From assembly GCF_003363155.1 (NCBI RefSeq), contig NZ_QRBE01000001.1:248001-312000 (forward strand): DNA of 64,000 nucleotides, written 5' to 3'. This document shows, one piece after another, positions 34,344 to 43,148 of the stretch. Below the pieces are notes generated by a model. That model saw nothing but the letters and a program-made list of their open reading frames with translations, did no database searches and had not been told where the DNA came from. The DNA is from Dyella monticola (GTDB lineage: Bacteria; Pseudomonadota; Gammaproteobacteria; Xanthomonadales; Rhodanobacteraceae). A program made the position numbers and the translations under genes. Each line of letters starts with the position of its first letter. The first letter of the stretch is position 1.

Positions 34344-35216
34344 TCAAAGTTCCAGCTCGCCGCGAATCGTAATCACGCAATCGCCGCCAATGGTGATGGC
34401 GCCGCTGGCAGGATCGCGTGCGACATCCACATAACCGTCACGCTGAATTTCGCGTCCTTGGCTGGCGCGGTAGCGCGATCCGTAGCGATGCGCGCCACGC
34501 TCGGTGAGCAATGCCATGATCGCGGCGTTGGCGCTGCCGGTGACCGGATCCTCCGGAATATCGTCGGCCGGACAGAACGCGCGCACTGCCATGGCAACAC
34601 CGCCTGCGCGCTCGGCGCCGAAGACACTCACCCCGATGGCGTGGTAGTTGCGGCACAAAGCGGCGATGCCCGGCAAATCGGGTTCAAGGCCGCGCACGTG
34701 CGATGCATCGCGCAGATCGCAGATCAGCCAATGCGGTCCATTGTCGACGAGGCGCAACTGCTCCTCGTCCAAGGTGCAACGCAGTGCATCGCCAACGAGC
34801 CGACGTAATGGGTCATCGACGCGATGCACGCGCGCAGGTGGGGCCTGCACATGAATGCTGCGCTCGGCATCATCGCCATCGACGCGGATAGGTAACAGAC
34901 CCGCGGCGCATTCCTGGATCAACGCATGCTTGGTGCGTGGAACCAGCCCAGCTTCGATCGCCGCATACGCGCTGCCGACGCTGGGGTGGCCGGCAAACGG
35001 CAACTCCTGGTGCGGTGTGAAAATGCGCACGCGGTAATCCGCTTCCGGCGTCGTCGGCGGCAGCAGGAAGGCGGTTTCCGAAAGATTGGTCCAGCGGGCG
35101 AACGCACGCATCGTGTCTTCATCGAGGCCATTGCCATCGATCACTACCGCCAGCGGATTGCCTTTCAACGGTTGGCGGGAAAATACATCGAGCTGCATGA
35201 AGCGGCGTTTGGACAT
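34344..35216 (-). CDS. PhzF family isomerase/epimerase
   Basis: A 290-residue PhzF-fold enzyme (diaminopimelate-epimerase-like, two alpha/beta barrels). The catalytic glutamate is E47 in NLSETAFLLPP; other landmarks are FTPHQELPFAGHPSVGSAYA and the second-domain CPADDIPEDPVTGSANAAI. In phenazine producers PhzF isomerises trans-2,3-dihydro-3-hydroxyanthranilate. No other phenazine genes are present, so this is one of the many chromosomal homologues of unknown substrate. A perfect palindrome lies upstream (see 35235). Confidence 0.9.
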   Translation of the reverse strand: MSKRRFMQLDVFSRQPLKGNPLAVVIDGNGLDEDTMRAFARWTNLSETAFLLPPTTPEADYRVRIFTPHQELPFAGHPSVGSAYAAIEAGLVPRTKHALIQECAAGLLPIRVDGDDAERSIHVQAPPARVHRVDDPLRRLVGDALRCTLDEEQLRLVDNGPHWLICDLRDASHVRGLEPDLPGIAALCRNYHAIGVSVFGAERAGGVAMAVRAFCPADDIPEDPVTGSANAAIMALLTERGAHRYGSRYRASQGREIQRDGYVDVARDPASGAITIGGDCVITIRGELEL

Positions 35217-35234
35217 GGATACACCACGTTGCGA

Positions 35235-35248
35235 GATGAGTGCTCATC
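35235..35248 (-). promoter_or_regulatory. Palindrome upstream of the phzF-like gene, operator candidate
   Basis: GATGAG-TG-CTCATC is a 14-bp inverted repeat 19 bp before the start codon of the phzF-like gene, overlapping the expected 5' untranslated region or -10 area. A regulator is not identified. Confidence 0.35.
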
Positions 35249-35277
35249 ATAGCAATTGATATCCGTGCTCATGCCCT

Positions 35278-35382
35278 CTCCCCTGCGCGGGGAGGGAAGA
35301 GGGCGCCTGCGTACCGCACGATTTGAATTCACCGCGAGGTTGTTTGACCCCACCCTGACCCTCCCCTGCGTCGTAGGGGAGG
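35278..35382. repeat. Paired GC-rich hairpins, CTCCCCTGC family
   Basis: CTCCCC-TGCGC-GGGGAG (35278-35294) and CCTCCCCT-GCGTCGT-AGGGGAGG (35360-35382), the second preceded by ACCCCACCCTGACC. Same paired layout as at 21038 and 40161. It lies between the phzF-like gene and the end of the sedolisin gene. Confidence 0.75.
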
Positions 35383-35416
35383 AAATACATTGCGGCGAAC
35401 TCGCGAGTCCAGTGAC

Positions 35417-37345
35417 TTAAAACCCGCTACGCAAGAACACATCCAGATTCGCCACATCCAGCGCGCCGATACCTGCACCCGGATTGTAGTGCGGGGCACC
35501 GTGGTAGAACCAGTTGTCGCCGGCGCGAATGCTTCTGAACGCGGAGAACGAGCCGTAGCCAAAGATGTTCTGCAGCGCATATACCTGCGGGTTCCACAAG
35601 CCGATGCGATGGCCCGTGCTCTGCCGCAGCAAGGCGCTGATGCCGTTGAGCTGCGGCGCCACGAAGCTGGTGCCACCTTCACCTGAGTTGAGGCCGCCGT
35701 CTACGGTGGAAACATACAGATAGCCAGTCTCCGGATCGGCATTGAGCGAAATATCCGGTACGTTGCGGCCAGCGAAATGGCTGGGCAGCTTCAGCAGCGT
35801 GGTGGGGCCGGCGCTGGGATCGTTATAGACCAGCGATTGGTTCGGTTCGCTGCGACGGATGCCGTTGGTGAACAACTGATAGAACGGCGTATGCCAATAC
35901 ACGCTCACGCCGCCGCCGCCGCCGCCCGATGAGAACAGATTGATGGGCTGAACGTAGGTGTCGAAGTAGTTCTGGATGTAATCCCAACCCCATACGCTTT
36001 CCTGCGTTATCGACGCGACCGGACCGTTGCCGAACGCATAGCTGTACGGCGTGGTGGTGCCGCCGGCTGCGGTGATGTACGGATCGGAAGCCGGCGCATC
36101 CACAGTAAGCGGTGCGGTGAAGTCACCTGCGCCGGTGCCGGTGCCCAGTTCGCGCACCGTGTCATACGCGCCCGAATCGCCCGCTGCCGCGAACAGCGAC
36201 TGCCCTTGCACTGCCGCTTCCAGGAAGATGGCGTGGAACGCGCGCAGATCGCCTGCATCGGTGGTGTCGGTGTCGCTGGCGCCATTCACATTGAGCGCGG
36301 CGAAGTCGAAGATTTCCGGACCGCCCCAGCTCGTTGAAATGCTGTCGGCAACGTTATCGGAAACCGCTTGCGCAAACGCATCGACATAGCCGGACTGCGT
36401 ATTGGGCGCGTCATACACCATGATGTTGGCGTACGGCGCAATGCCGCCGGACTGCTCCACATCGATGCTGGTTTCACCGCTGCCGCCATCGATGGCGCCA
36501 CCGCCGTCCACATGCACCTGGGTGATGCGGTTGGGCTTGGTGGCAAGGCCGATATCCGACCAATACGTGGTGGCGTCGCTCGGGTAGAAATTCGACAGCG
36601 TCACGATCGCCACGGTCGAACCTTTACCCACTACGCCGCGTTTATAAAGCGGATTGATGTCGTAGAAGTTGGCCACGTCACCCACGGTGTACTCGCCCGG
36701 AATGCCAGAGGCAGTGGGGTTGCTGCTGGCGCCGCTGGAACCCTTCGCCGACAACGCATTCGTTTTCGCATTCGCTGCGCCGAGCGCTGCAAATGCCGGC
36801 GCGGAGACATGATGAGCACGATAGAGGTTCTCGTTGCTCAGGCCGGAGATCACATCCACGACGTCGCTGATGGCCGAAGGCACCTGCGGATGGATAGCCG
36901 GCTTATGGAAACCACGACCATTCTCATGCGAGACATAGTTGTGAACGGAGGTCTGGAACAGCTGGTTGAACTGCCCTACCGTGCCGCTGATGCGGACCGC
37001 AAGATGGCTTGGCAATACCTCGCCGCTCAGCCCCTGGGCGCGCAGGTAAGACTGCACGCGCGCGATGTCGGCATTGGTTGCGCCATATTGCTGCGCGAAT
37101 TGGCTGGTGCTGAGGAATTGCTGATAGTGCGCGCTGCCTGGCGTGACGGTCTGGCGGATGTAATCCTCCAGCGCTGCTTGATTGTGCAACTTCAAAATCA
37201 AGGTGACTTGCGCGGTTTGATTGGCGGGTGCCGCGCCTGCGTCCACTGCAGCCGTGGTGGACGCAGCCCAGGTGCAGGCACTTGCGCCGGCCAGTAGTAC
37301 GCCAAGGGACATCGAAAGCGACTTGCGATGCAGCGTTGCAAACAT
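35417..37345 (-). CDS. Secreted S53 family peptidase (sedolisin/kumamolisin type)
   Basis: A 642-residue secreted acid-acting serine-carboxyl protease. Signal peptide (1-28), pro-kumamolisin activation domain (about 45-185: ALEDYIRQTVTPGSAHYQQFLS), then the catalytic domain. The catalytic triad is E291 and D295 (GETSIDVE) with S560 in GGTSFVAP; the oxyanion aspartate is D390 in AAAGDSG. The C-terminal AGDNWFYHG and GAGIGALDVANL segment corresponds to the calcium-binding region. Start ATG 37345 has GGGAGGAG six bases upstream. The prodomain should be cut off at low pH outside the cell; peptides produced could feed uptake systems. Confidence 0.93.
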   Translation of the reverse strand: MFATLHRKSLSMSLGVLLAGASACTWAASTTAAVDAGAAPANQTAQVTLILKLHNQAALEDYIRQTVTPGSAHYQQFLSTSQFAQQYGATNADIARVQSYLRAQGLSGEVLPSHLAVRISGTVGQFNQLFQTSVHNYVSHENGRGFHKPAIHPQVPSAISDVVDVISGLSNENLYRAHHVSAPAFAALGAANAKTNALSAKGSSGASSNPTASGIPGEYTVGDVANFYDINPLYKRGVVGKGSTVAIVTLSNFYPSDATTYWSDIGLATKPNRITQVHVDGGGAIDGGSGETSIDVEQSGGIAPYANIMVYDAPNTQSGYVDAFAQAVSDNVADSISTSWGGPEIFDFAALNVNGASDTDTTDAGDLRAFHAIFLEAAVQGQSLFAAAGDSGAYDTVRELGTGTGAGDFTAPLTVDAPASDPYITAAGGTTTPYSYAFGNGPVASITQESVWGWDYIQNYFDTYVQPINLFSSGGGGGGVSVYWHTPFYQLFTNGIRRSEPNQSLVYNDPSAGPTTLLKLPSHFAGRNVPDISLNADPETGYLYVSTVDGGLNSGEGGTSFVAPQLNGISALLRQSTGHRIGLWNPQVYALQNIFGYGSFSAFRSIRAGDNWFYHGAPHYNPGAGIGALDVANLDVFLRSGF

Positions 37346-37844
37346 GTTGCTCCTCCCGGATGAGCGCAGGGCACGCACGCAGGCGGCAGAGGCGCAAACG
37401 ACACGCACTTTGCCGTGCACGAACGGAGGCCGTTGCGCATGTGGCTGATAAAGGTCTTCCCTGCGACGTTGCCCGTCCCCCTGGCGATCAGCATCGCGTC
37501 GCACAAATGAGCCTATAGCGCTGAAACGGAACCTGGAAGTTTCTGAAATGCATGTAGGTGAGAAGACATTTCATGTGGCAGTGATATCTGAAATTTTTCT
37601 CGACTTAACGGCAAACTGACCTTGTCTGCGTCGTTCATGCAGAACAAATCGCGTGCCCAGGTTTGCATAGGCATTGCCTTAAACGGATTTGCGTAGGTGA
37701 ATCCCTACCTTTGCATCGGATGTCTCTTTAGGTATCCGCAGTGCGATTGGGTACCTTTTGCAAAATTTTTACGCCCCGAACCGCTTCCCCCTATCGCGCG
37801 GTTCGATCGATGGAATCCCCTAAAACCCCACAAGGAGTTCACTC
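37346..37844. other. 499-bp divergent intergenic region
   Basis: Holds the promoters for the sedolisin gene (minus) and the barrel gene (plus). Visible elements: TGAAATG (37544-37550) and CATTTCA (37567-37573), a perfect 7-bp inverted repeat, and an AT-rich stretch TTTTGCAAAATTTTTACG near 37757-37775, which could belong to the barrel promoter. No convincing coding frame is seen. Confidence 0.5.
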
Positions 37845-38489
37845 ATGCGCACGCTCGCATCCCTCGCTATCGCGCTGTCACTGGGCACGGTTTCGTCCGC
37901 GGCTCTGGCCGACAGCGGCAACGCCTTCGTCAATGCCAACGCGGGTGCCTCCCATTACAACGTCAGCAATCCGTTTTCCGGCGTGGCAAACAACCACTTC
38001 AGCAACACCGGCAAGGCCGGCGCACTGCGCGCGGGCTATCGCTGGAACAGCGTGGTGGATTACGGCGTCGAAGCCGGTTATGGCTTCCTTGGCAATGCCA
38101 ATGCATGTGCCAGCGCGGATGGCGTGGGTGCCGGACGCGTGCAGGTGAAGACGCGCGGCTGGCTGCTGGGCGGCAACCTCAATTACAACATCAGCGAACA
38201 TTGGTATCTGGATGCGCGTGGTGGTTGGTTCCGGGCGCGCACTCTGATGGAAAGTCGCTTCCTGGGCACCAGCCCGGCCAACTACAAGATGGGTGCTAGC
38301 GCAGTAGCCGTGGGTACCGGCGAATACTTCGGTGTGGGTGGCGGCTACAACGTCAACCAGCACTTCAGCGTCGGTCTTGCCTATGACACGTATCGTGCGC
38401 CGGTTAGCAAGGGCGGTGGCGACCGCAGCATGTTCGAAGGCAGCAACCGCATCGGCATGTACTCGCTGCAGGCTGAATATCGCTTCTGA
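37845..38489 (+). CDS. Small outer-membrane beta-barrel protein, paralogue of 33680
   Basis: A 214-residue exported barrel: signal peptide to SSAALA, mature start DSGNAFVNANAG, alternating strands (AGALRAGYRWN, DYGVEAGYGFLG, GWLLGGNLNYNISEHWYLDARGGWF, YFGVGGGYNVNQHFSVGLAYDTY) and terminal EYRF. It lies in the same family as the 201-residue barrel 3.6 kb upstream, the two flanking the phzF-like and sedolisin genes. A clear AAGGAG lies nine bases before ATG 37845. A good terminator follows. The function is not known; such OmpA-like barrels often respond to surface or growth-phase signals. Confidence 0.87.
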   Translation: MRTLASLAIALSLGTVSSAALADSGNAFVNANAGASHYNVSNPFSGVANNHFSNTGKAGALRAGYRWNSVVDYGVEAGYGFLGNANACASADGVGAGRVQVKTRGWLLGGNLNYNISEHWYLDARGGWFRARTLMESRFLGTSPANYKMGASAVAVGTGEYFGVGGGYNVNQHFSVGLAYDTYRAPVSKGGGDRSMFEGSNRIGMYSLQAEYRF

Positions 38490-38508
38490 TTCAACTGTTT
38501 ATTGCTAT

Positions 38509-38542
38509 CCAAAGCGGTCGCCTCGTGCGGCCGCTTTTTTTA
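38509..38542 (+). terminator. Rho-independent terminator after the barrel gene
   Basis: An AAAGCGG(T)CGC / GCG(G)CCGCTTT stem with a short loop, followed by a run of seven T. The stop codon is 20 bp upstream. Confidence 0.85.
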
Positions 38543-38630
38543 TGCAGGGCGTATTTGGGGCACAATAAGGTGGTTATGCCCAACGAGTGCAAGGCTCGCC
38601 GGGCGTCATTCCCCAGCCGAAGCCATCGCC

Positions 38631-40145
38631 ATGACCATCATCAAGCAAGACGATCTGATCCAGTCCGTCGCCGACGCTCTGCAGTACATCAGTTACTACC
38701 ACCCCGTCGACTACATCACCAGCCTCGCCAAAGCCTATGAGCGCGAGGAATCGCCCGCCGCCAAGGATGCGATGGCACAGATCCTGATCAACTCGCGCAT
38801 GGCCGCCGAAGGGCATCGCCCGCTGTGCCAGGACACGGGCATCGTCACCGTGTTTTTGAAGGTGGGCATGAATGTGCGCTGGGACGCGACGATGAGCCTG
38901 GAGGACATGGTCAACGAGGGCGTGCGCCGTGCTTATAACGATCCGGACAACAAGCTGCGCGCCAGCGTGCTGGCCGATCCGGCCGGCAAGCGCAGCAACA
39001 CGAAAGACAATACGCCGGCAGTGATCAATGTTTCGATCGTGCCGGGTGATACGGTCGATGTGATCGTCGCGGCCAAAGGTGGCGGTTCGGAGGCCAAGTC
39101 CAAGTTCGTCATGCTCAACCCTTCCGACTCCATCGTCGATTGGGTGCTCAAAACCGTACCGACCATGGGCGCCGGCTGGTGCCCGCCGGGCATGCTGGGC
39201 ATCGGTATCGGCGGCACGGCCGAGAAGGCGATGCTGCTGGCGAAGGAAGCACTGATGGAAGAGATCGATATCCAGGATCTGATCGCGCGCGGCCCGCGCA
39301 ATCGCGCCGAGGAACTGCGCATCGAGCTGTACGAGAAGGTCAACGCGCTCGGTATCGGTGCGCAGGGGCTGGGTGGCCTCACCACCGTGCTCGACGTAAA
39401 GGTCAAGGATTACCCCACTCACGCCGCCAACTTGCCGGTGGCGATGATTCCCAATTGCGCGGCCACGCGCCACGCGCATTTCACCCTGGATGGTTCGGGC
39501 GCGGTGATGCTCGATCCACCGTCGCTGGAAGACTGGCCCAAGCTCACCTACGACACCTCCAAGGGCCGCCGCGTGAATCTGGACACGCTCACGCGCGAGG
39601 ATGTGGCGACCTGGAAGCCCGGCGAAGTGCTGCTGCTCAACGGCAAGCTGCTCACCGGCCGCGACGCCGCGCACAAGCGCATGGTGGATATGCTGAACAA
39701 GGGCGAGACGCTGCCGGTCGATTTCAATGGCCGCTTCATCTATTACGTGGGCCCGGTCGATCCGGTGCGCGAAGAAGTCGTCGGCCCGGCCGGCCCGACC
39801 ACCGCCACGCGCATGGACAAATTCACCGAACAGGTGCTGGCGCAGACGGGCCTGCTGGGCATGGTCGGCAAGGCCGAGCGCGGCCCGGCCGCCATCGAGG
39901 CGATCAAGAAGCACCGGTCGGTGTATCTGATGGCGGTGGGCGGCGCGGCATATCTGGTGTCCAAGGCCATCAAGGCCAGTCGCGTGCTGGCATTCGAGGA
40001 TTTGGGCATGGAGGCGATCTACGAATTCGAGGTCAAGGACATGCCGGTGACGGTGGCCGTGGATTCGGCCGGTACCTCGGTGCACAAGACGGGGCCGCGC
40101 GAGTGGCAGGCGAAGATCGGCAAGATTCCTGTATTGGTTGAATGA
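38631..40145 (+). CDS. Class I fumarate hydratase
   Basis: Iron-sulfur fumarase, interconverting fumarate and malate in the TCA cycle, 504 residues. The [4Fe-4S] ligands are C66 (LCQDTG), C184 (AGWCPPGM) and C276 (PNCAATRH). The N-terminal alpha domain and C-terminal beta domain (from about 350: GEVLLLNGKLLTGRDAAHKRM) are fused, as in FumA/FumB. I use ATG 38631 (MTIIKQDDLIQSV), the family N-terminus; the longer frame to 38502 overlaps the preceding terminator. Ribosome site weak (GAAG). Class I enzymes are oxygen-sensitive, and a class II copy elsewhere would be normal. Confidence 0.95.
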   Translation: MTIIKQDDLIQSVADALQYISYYHPVDYITSLAKAYEREESPAAKDAMAQILINSRMAAEGHRPLCQDTGIVTVFLKVGMNVRWDATMSLEDMVNEGVRRAYNDPDNKLRASVLADPAGKRSNTKDNTPAVINVSIVPGDTVDVIVAAKGGGSEAKSKFVMLNPSDSIVDWVLKTVPTMGAGWCPPGMLGIGIGGTAEKAMLLAKEALMEEIDIQDLIARGPRNRAEELRIELYEKVNALGIGAQGLGGLTTVLDVKVKDYPTHAANLPVAMIPNCAATRHAHFTLDGSGAVMLDPPSLEDWPKLTYDTSKGRRVNLDTLTREDVATWKPGEVLLLNGKLLTGRDAAHKRMVDMLNKGETLPVDFNGRFIYYVGPVDPVREEVVGPAGPTTATRMDKFTEQVLAQTGLLGMVGKAERGPAAIEAIKKHRSVYLMAVGGAAYLVSKAIKASRVLAFEDLGMEAIYEFEVKDMPVTVAVDSAGTSVHKTGPREWQAKIGKIPVLVE

Positions 40146-40160
40146 ATGCGACCATCTGCT

Positions 40161-40273
40161 CCCTTCTCTACGTGCAGTAGGGGAGGGCCGGGGTGGGGTG
40201 CAGCCATGCGCATCGAACTCGAACTTTGCGGCAAGCTCACGCCACCGAAGCCCTCCCGGCAAGCGGGGGAGGG
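40161..40273. repeat. Paired GC-rich hairpins upstream of the lysC-lysA fusion
   Basis: CCCTTCTCTAC-GTGCA-GTAGGGGAGGG (40161-40187) and GCCCTCCC-GGCAAGCG-GGGGAGGGC (40250-40273), with a spacer that contains GGGGTGCAG and GCGGCAAGCTCACGCC. This is the same composite as at 21038-21157. It occupies most of the 238-bp gap after the fumarase gene. Confidence 0.78.
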
Positions 40274-40383
40274 CGTCCCGCATTTAGCCATCCAAACGAT
40301 ATGCCCAATCGCCGGTTGCATTCCGGCTGACGCAGCGCAACACTGGCGGAATTGACTTTTCCGCAGCCCTAGACAGAGAAACC

Positions 40384-42996
40384 GTGACCTCGAACGCCCC
40401 CGCGCCGCTTTCTGCCGGCGCTCCCTGGATCGTGATGAAGTTTGGCGGCACCAGTGTCGCCACCCTGCCGCGCTGGCAGAACATCCGCGAACTCGTTGCC
40501 AGCCGTCGTACCGAAGGTGCGCGCGTGCTGGTGGTCGTGTCCGCGCTCACCGGCATCACCGACGCACTCAAACACATGTGCGGCCAGGAAGACAAAGGCA
40601 AACGTATCGAGGCGTACAAAGCCATCGCGCAGCGTCACTACGATCTGCTCGATCACATGCAGCTGCCCGTGCCCGACACGCTGGCCGCGCGGTTGCGTGA
40701 TCTCTCCACGCTTGCCGAAGATGGCCCGGCCGCGCTGGGCGAACTGGCGTGGGCCGCGTTGATCCAAGCGCACGGTGAATTGATGTCCAGCGCGCTGGGG
40801 GCTTCGTTTCTCACCCACAGCGCCTTGACCACGCAATGGGTGGATGCACGCGAGTGCCTTGCCGCGATCGCGCTGCCCAATCAGAACGAGCGCACCAAGC
40901 TGCTCTCGGCGATGGTCGAGGCCAAACCCGATGCGGCCCTGAATGCACGCCTGGCGCAGCTGGGCGAGGTGTTCATCACGCAGGGTTTCATCGCACGCGA
41001 AGCGCAGGGCCGCACGGTGCTGCTCGGTCGTGGCGGCTCGGATACATCGGCCTCGTATTTCGGTGCATTGCTGAAAGCGCAACGGGTGGAAATCTGGACC
41101 GACGTGGCCGGCATGTTTACGGCCAATCCGCGCCAGGTGCCAGGTGCGCGCCTATTGCAGAAACTCGACTACGAGGAAGCCCAGGAAATCGCTTCCACCG
41201 GCGCGAAAGTGCTGCATCCGCGTTGTCTGTCGCCGCTGCGCGAACCGCGCGTACCGATGCTGATCAAAGATACCAACCGCCCCGAGCTGGACGGCACCGT
41301 CATCGGCCCTGAAGTGCGCGAGCACGCGCCCAGCGTCAAGGCGATCAGTGCGCGCAAAGGCCTCACGCTGGTGTCGATGGAGTCGGTCGGCATGTGGCAG
41401 CAGGTCGGCTTCCTTGCCGATGTGTTCGCGCAGTTCAAGCAGCATGGTCTGTCGGTGGATTTGATCAGTTCGGCCGAAACCAACGTGACGGTGTCGCTCG
41501 ATCCCACCGAAAACCTGCTCGACTCCGATGCCGTGGCCGCACTCGCCAGCGATCTTGCAAAGGTATGTCGCGTCAAAGTGATCGCACCGTGCGCGGCCAT
41601 CACCATGGTCGGCCGTGGCATGCGGTCGATGCTGCATACCTTGTCCGGCGTATTGGCGGAGTTTGGCCAATTGCGCGTGCACCTGATTTCGCAATCGTCC
41701 AACAACCTCAACCTCACCTTCGTGGTGGATGAGAGCGTCGTCGACGAGCTCATCCCTCGCCTGCACGAAATGCTGATTGCCGCCGGCGCACTACGTACGG
41801 ACGACAGTGCGCTGTTCGGGTCGAGCTGGCAAAGCCTCTACGGCAGCGGCGAAACCGTGGTTGCCGCCGATGCGTGGTGGCGCAGCGAGTGCCGCGATCA
41901 TCTGCTCGCGCTAGGCGCGCAGGCGACGCCGCGCTACGTGTATCACTTGCCGACCACGCGCAAGCAGGCGCGCGAGCTGAAATCGCTCACCTCGGTCGAT
42001 CGCCTGCATTATGCGGTGAAGGCCAACACGCATCCGGCCATCCTGCGCGCGCTGGCCGAAGAGGGGTATGGTTTTGAGTGCGTCTCGCCCGGCGAATTGA
42101 AAGCCGTCATGGCCGCTGTGCCTGAGTCGGCACCGCTGCTGTTTACGCCCAACTTTGCGCCGCGAGAGGACTATGCGTGGGCGTTCACCACTCGCGCCAC
42201 CGTATCGCTGGATTCGCTCTATCCGCTCGAGCATTGGGGCGACGTATTCCGTGGTCGCGAGATCGTGCTGCGTGTCGATCTCGGCCGCGGGCTTGGCCAT
42301 CACGAAAAAGTGCGCACGGGCGGCAGCGGCAGCAAGTTCGGCCTGCCGGCGGATCAGATCGATGCATTCCTGCGGCTTGCCGATGCGCATGGCGTTACCG
42401 TGCGTGGCCTGCACGCCCATTTGGGTTCGGGCATCCTCGACGTCAAGCATTGGGGCGAGGTGTACAGCCAGCTCGCCAGCCTCGCCGAACGCATTGGCAG
42501 CGTCACGTTCCTGGATATCGGCGGCGGCCTGGGCGTGCCTTCGCATCCTGGCGAAGCGCGGTTGGACATCGCCGCGCTGGACGATGTGCTGCGCAAGGTC
42601 AAGGCGGCCTATCCGCATTACAAGCTTTGGATGGAACCGGGCCGCTATCTCGTGGCCGACGCCGGCGTGCTGCTTACGCGCGTCACACAGCAAAAAGGCA
42701 AGGGTTCGTGGCGCTATCTGGGCGTGGATACGGGTATGAACAGCCTGATTCGCCCCGCGCTCTATGACGCCTGGCACGAGATCGTCAACCTCACCCGCCT
42801 GGACGAGCCTGCGACCGCGCTGTATCAGGTGGTCGGCCCGATCTGCGAAAGCGGTGACGTGATCGGCTCCGATCGCCGATTGCCCGAAGCGCAGGAGGGC
42901 GATGTGGTACTGATCGCCCAGGCCGGCGCTTACGGCAAAGTGATGTCTTCGCCTTACAATCTGCGGGATGAGGCGCAAGAGATCATTCTCGAGTGA
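40384..42996 (+). CDS. Bifunctional aspartate kinase / diaminopimelate decarboxylase
   Basis: An 870-residue fusion of the first and last enzymes of the lysine pathway. The N-terminal aspartate kinase (about 15-470) has KFGGTS (19-24), GRGGSDTSA and two ACT regulatory domains (about 320-470: TLVSMESVGMWQQVGFLADVF). The C-terminal PLP-dependent decarboxylase (about 500-870, alanine racemase fold) has the PLP lysine K546 (YAVKANTHP), HAHLGSGI, the glycine loop GGGLGVP (about 713) and C821 in ICESGDV. The kinase commits aspartate to lysine/threonine/methionine; the decarboxylase turns meso-diaminopimelate into lysine. Such fusions are known from Xanthomonas. GTG 40384 is the first codon of the open frame; the ribosome site is weak. 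murL and murD2 follow, linking it to peptidoglycan precursors. Confidence 0.93.
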   Translation: MTSNAPAPLSAGAPWIVMKFGGTSVATLPRWQNIRELVASRRTEGARVLVVVSALTGITDALKHMCGQEDKGKRIEAYKAIAQRHYDLLDHMQLPVPDTLAARLRDLSTLAEDGPAALGELAWAALIQAHGELMSSALGASFLTHSALTTQWVDARECLAAIALPNQNERTKLLSAMVEAKPDAALNARLAQLGEVFITQGFIAREAQGRTVLLGRGGSDTSASYFGALLKAQRVEIWTDVAGMFTANPRQVPGARLLQKLDYEEAQEIASTGAKVLHPRCLSPLREPRVPMLIKDTNRPELDGTVIGPEVREHAPSVKAISARKGLTLVSMESVGMWQQVGFLADVFAQFKQHGLSVDLISSAETNVTVSLDPTENLLDSDAVAALASDLAKVCRVKVIAPCAAITMVGRGMRSMLHTLSGVLAEFGQLRVHLISQSSNNLNLTFVVDESVVDELIPRLHEMLIAAGALRTDDSALFGSSWQSLYGSGETVVAADAWWRSECRDHLLALGAQATPRYVYHLPTTRKQARELKSLTSVDRLHYAVKANTHPAILRALAEEGYGFECVSPGELKAVMAAVPESAPLLFTPNFAPREDYAWAFTTRATVSLDSLYPLEHWGDVFRGREIVLRVDLGRGLGHHEKVRTGGSGSKFGLPADQIDAFLRLADAHGVTVRGLHAHLGSGILDVKHWGEVYSQLASLAERIGSVTFLDIGGGLGVPSHPGEARLDIAALDDVLRKVKAAYPHYKLWMEPGRYLVADAGVLLTRVTQQKGKGSWRYLGVDTGMNSLIRPALYDAWHEIVNLTRLDEPATALYQVVGPICESGDVIGSDRRLPEAQEGDVVLIAQAGAYGKVMSSPYNLRDEAQEIILE

Positions 42997-43009
42997 TGCT
43001 CCTGCTTTT

Positions 43010-43123
43010 CCCCTCTCCCTGCGGGGGGAGGGTGCAGAATGGTGAAGGAGTGTTGGCGGCCATCACGGACGCTCTGGCGAGCGTGGCCCCTCACCCCAGC
43101 CCTCTCCCCGAAGGGGAGAGGGC
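43010..43123. repeat. Paired GC-rich hairpins between the lysC-lysA fusion and murL
   Basis: CCCTCTCCC-TGC-GGGGGGAGGG (about 43010-43032, imperfect) and a perfect GCCCTCTCCCC-GAA-GGGGAGAGGGC (43099-43123), spaced by about 65 bp, with GGTGCAG after the first and CCCCTCACCCCA before the second. Member of the family listed at 16341. Confidence 0.78.
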
Positions 43124-43148
43124 GTAAGCGCAAACTGGAGCTTTTTGA

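Noticed and set aside
34344-35216. Phenazine biosynthesis locus
   Set aside because: Only a phzF homologue is present, and such homologues are common in non-producers.
38574-40283. 569-residue antisense frame opposite the fumarase gene
   Set aside because: Shadow of class I fumarase; amino-acid composition is unnatural.
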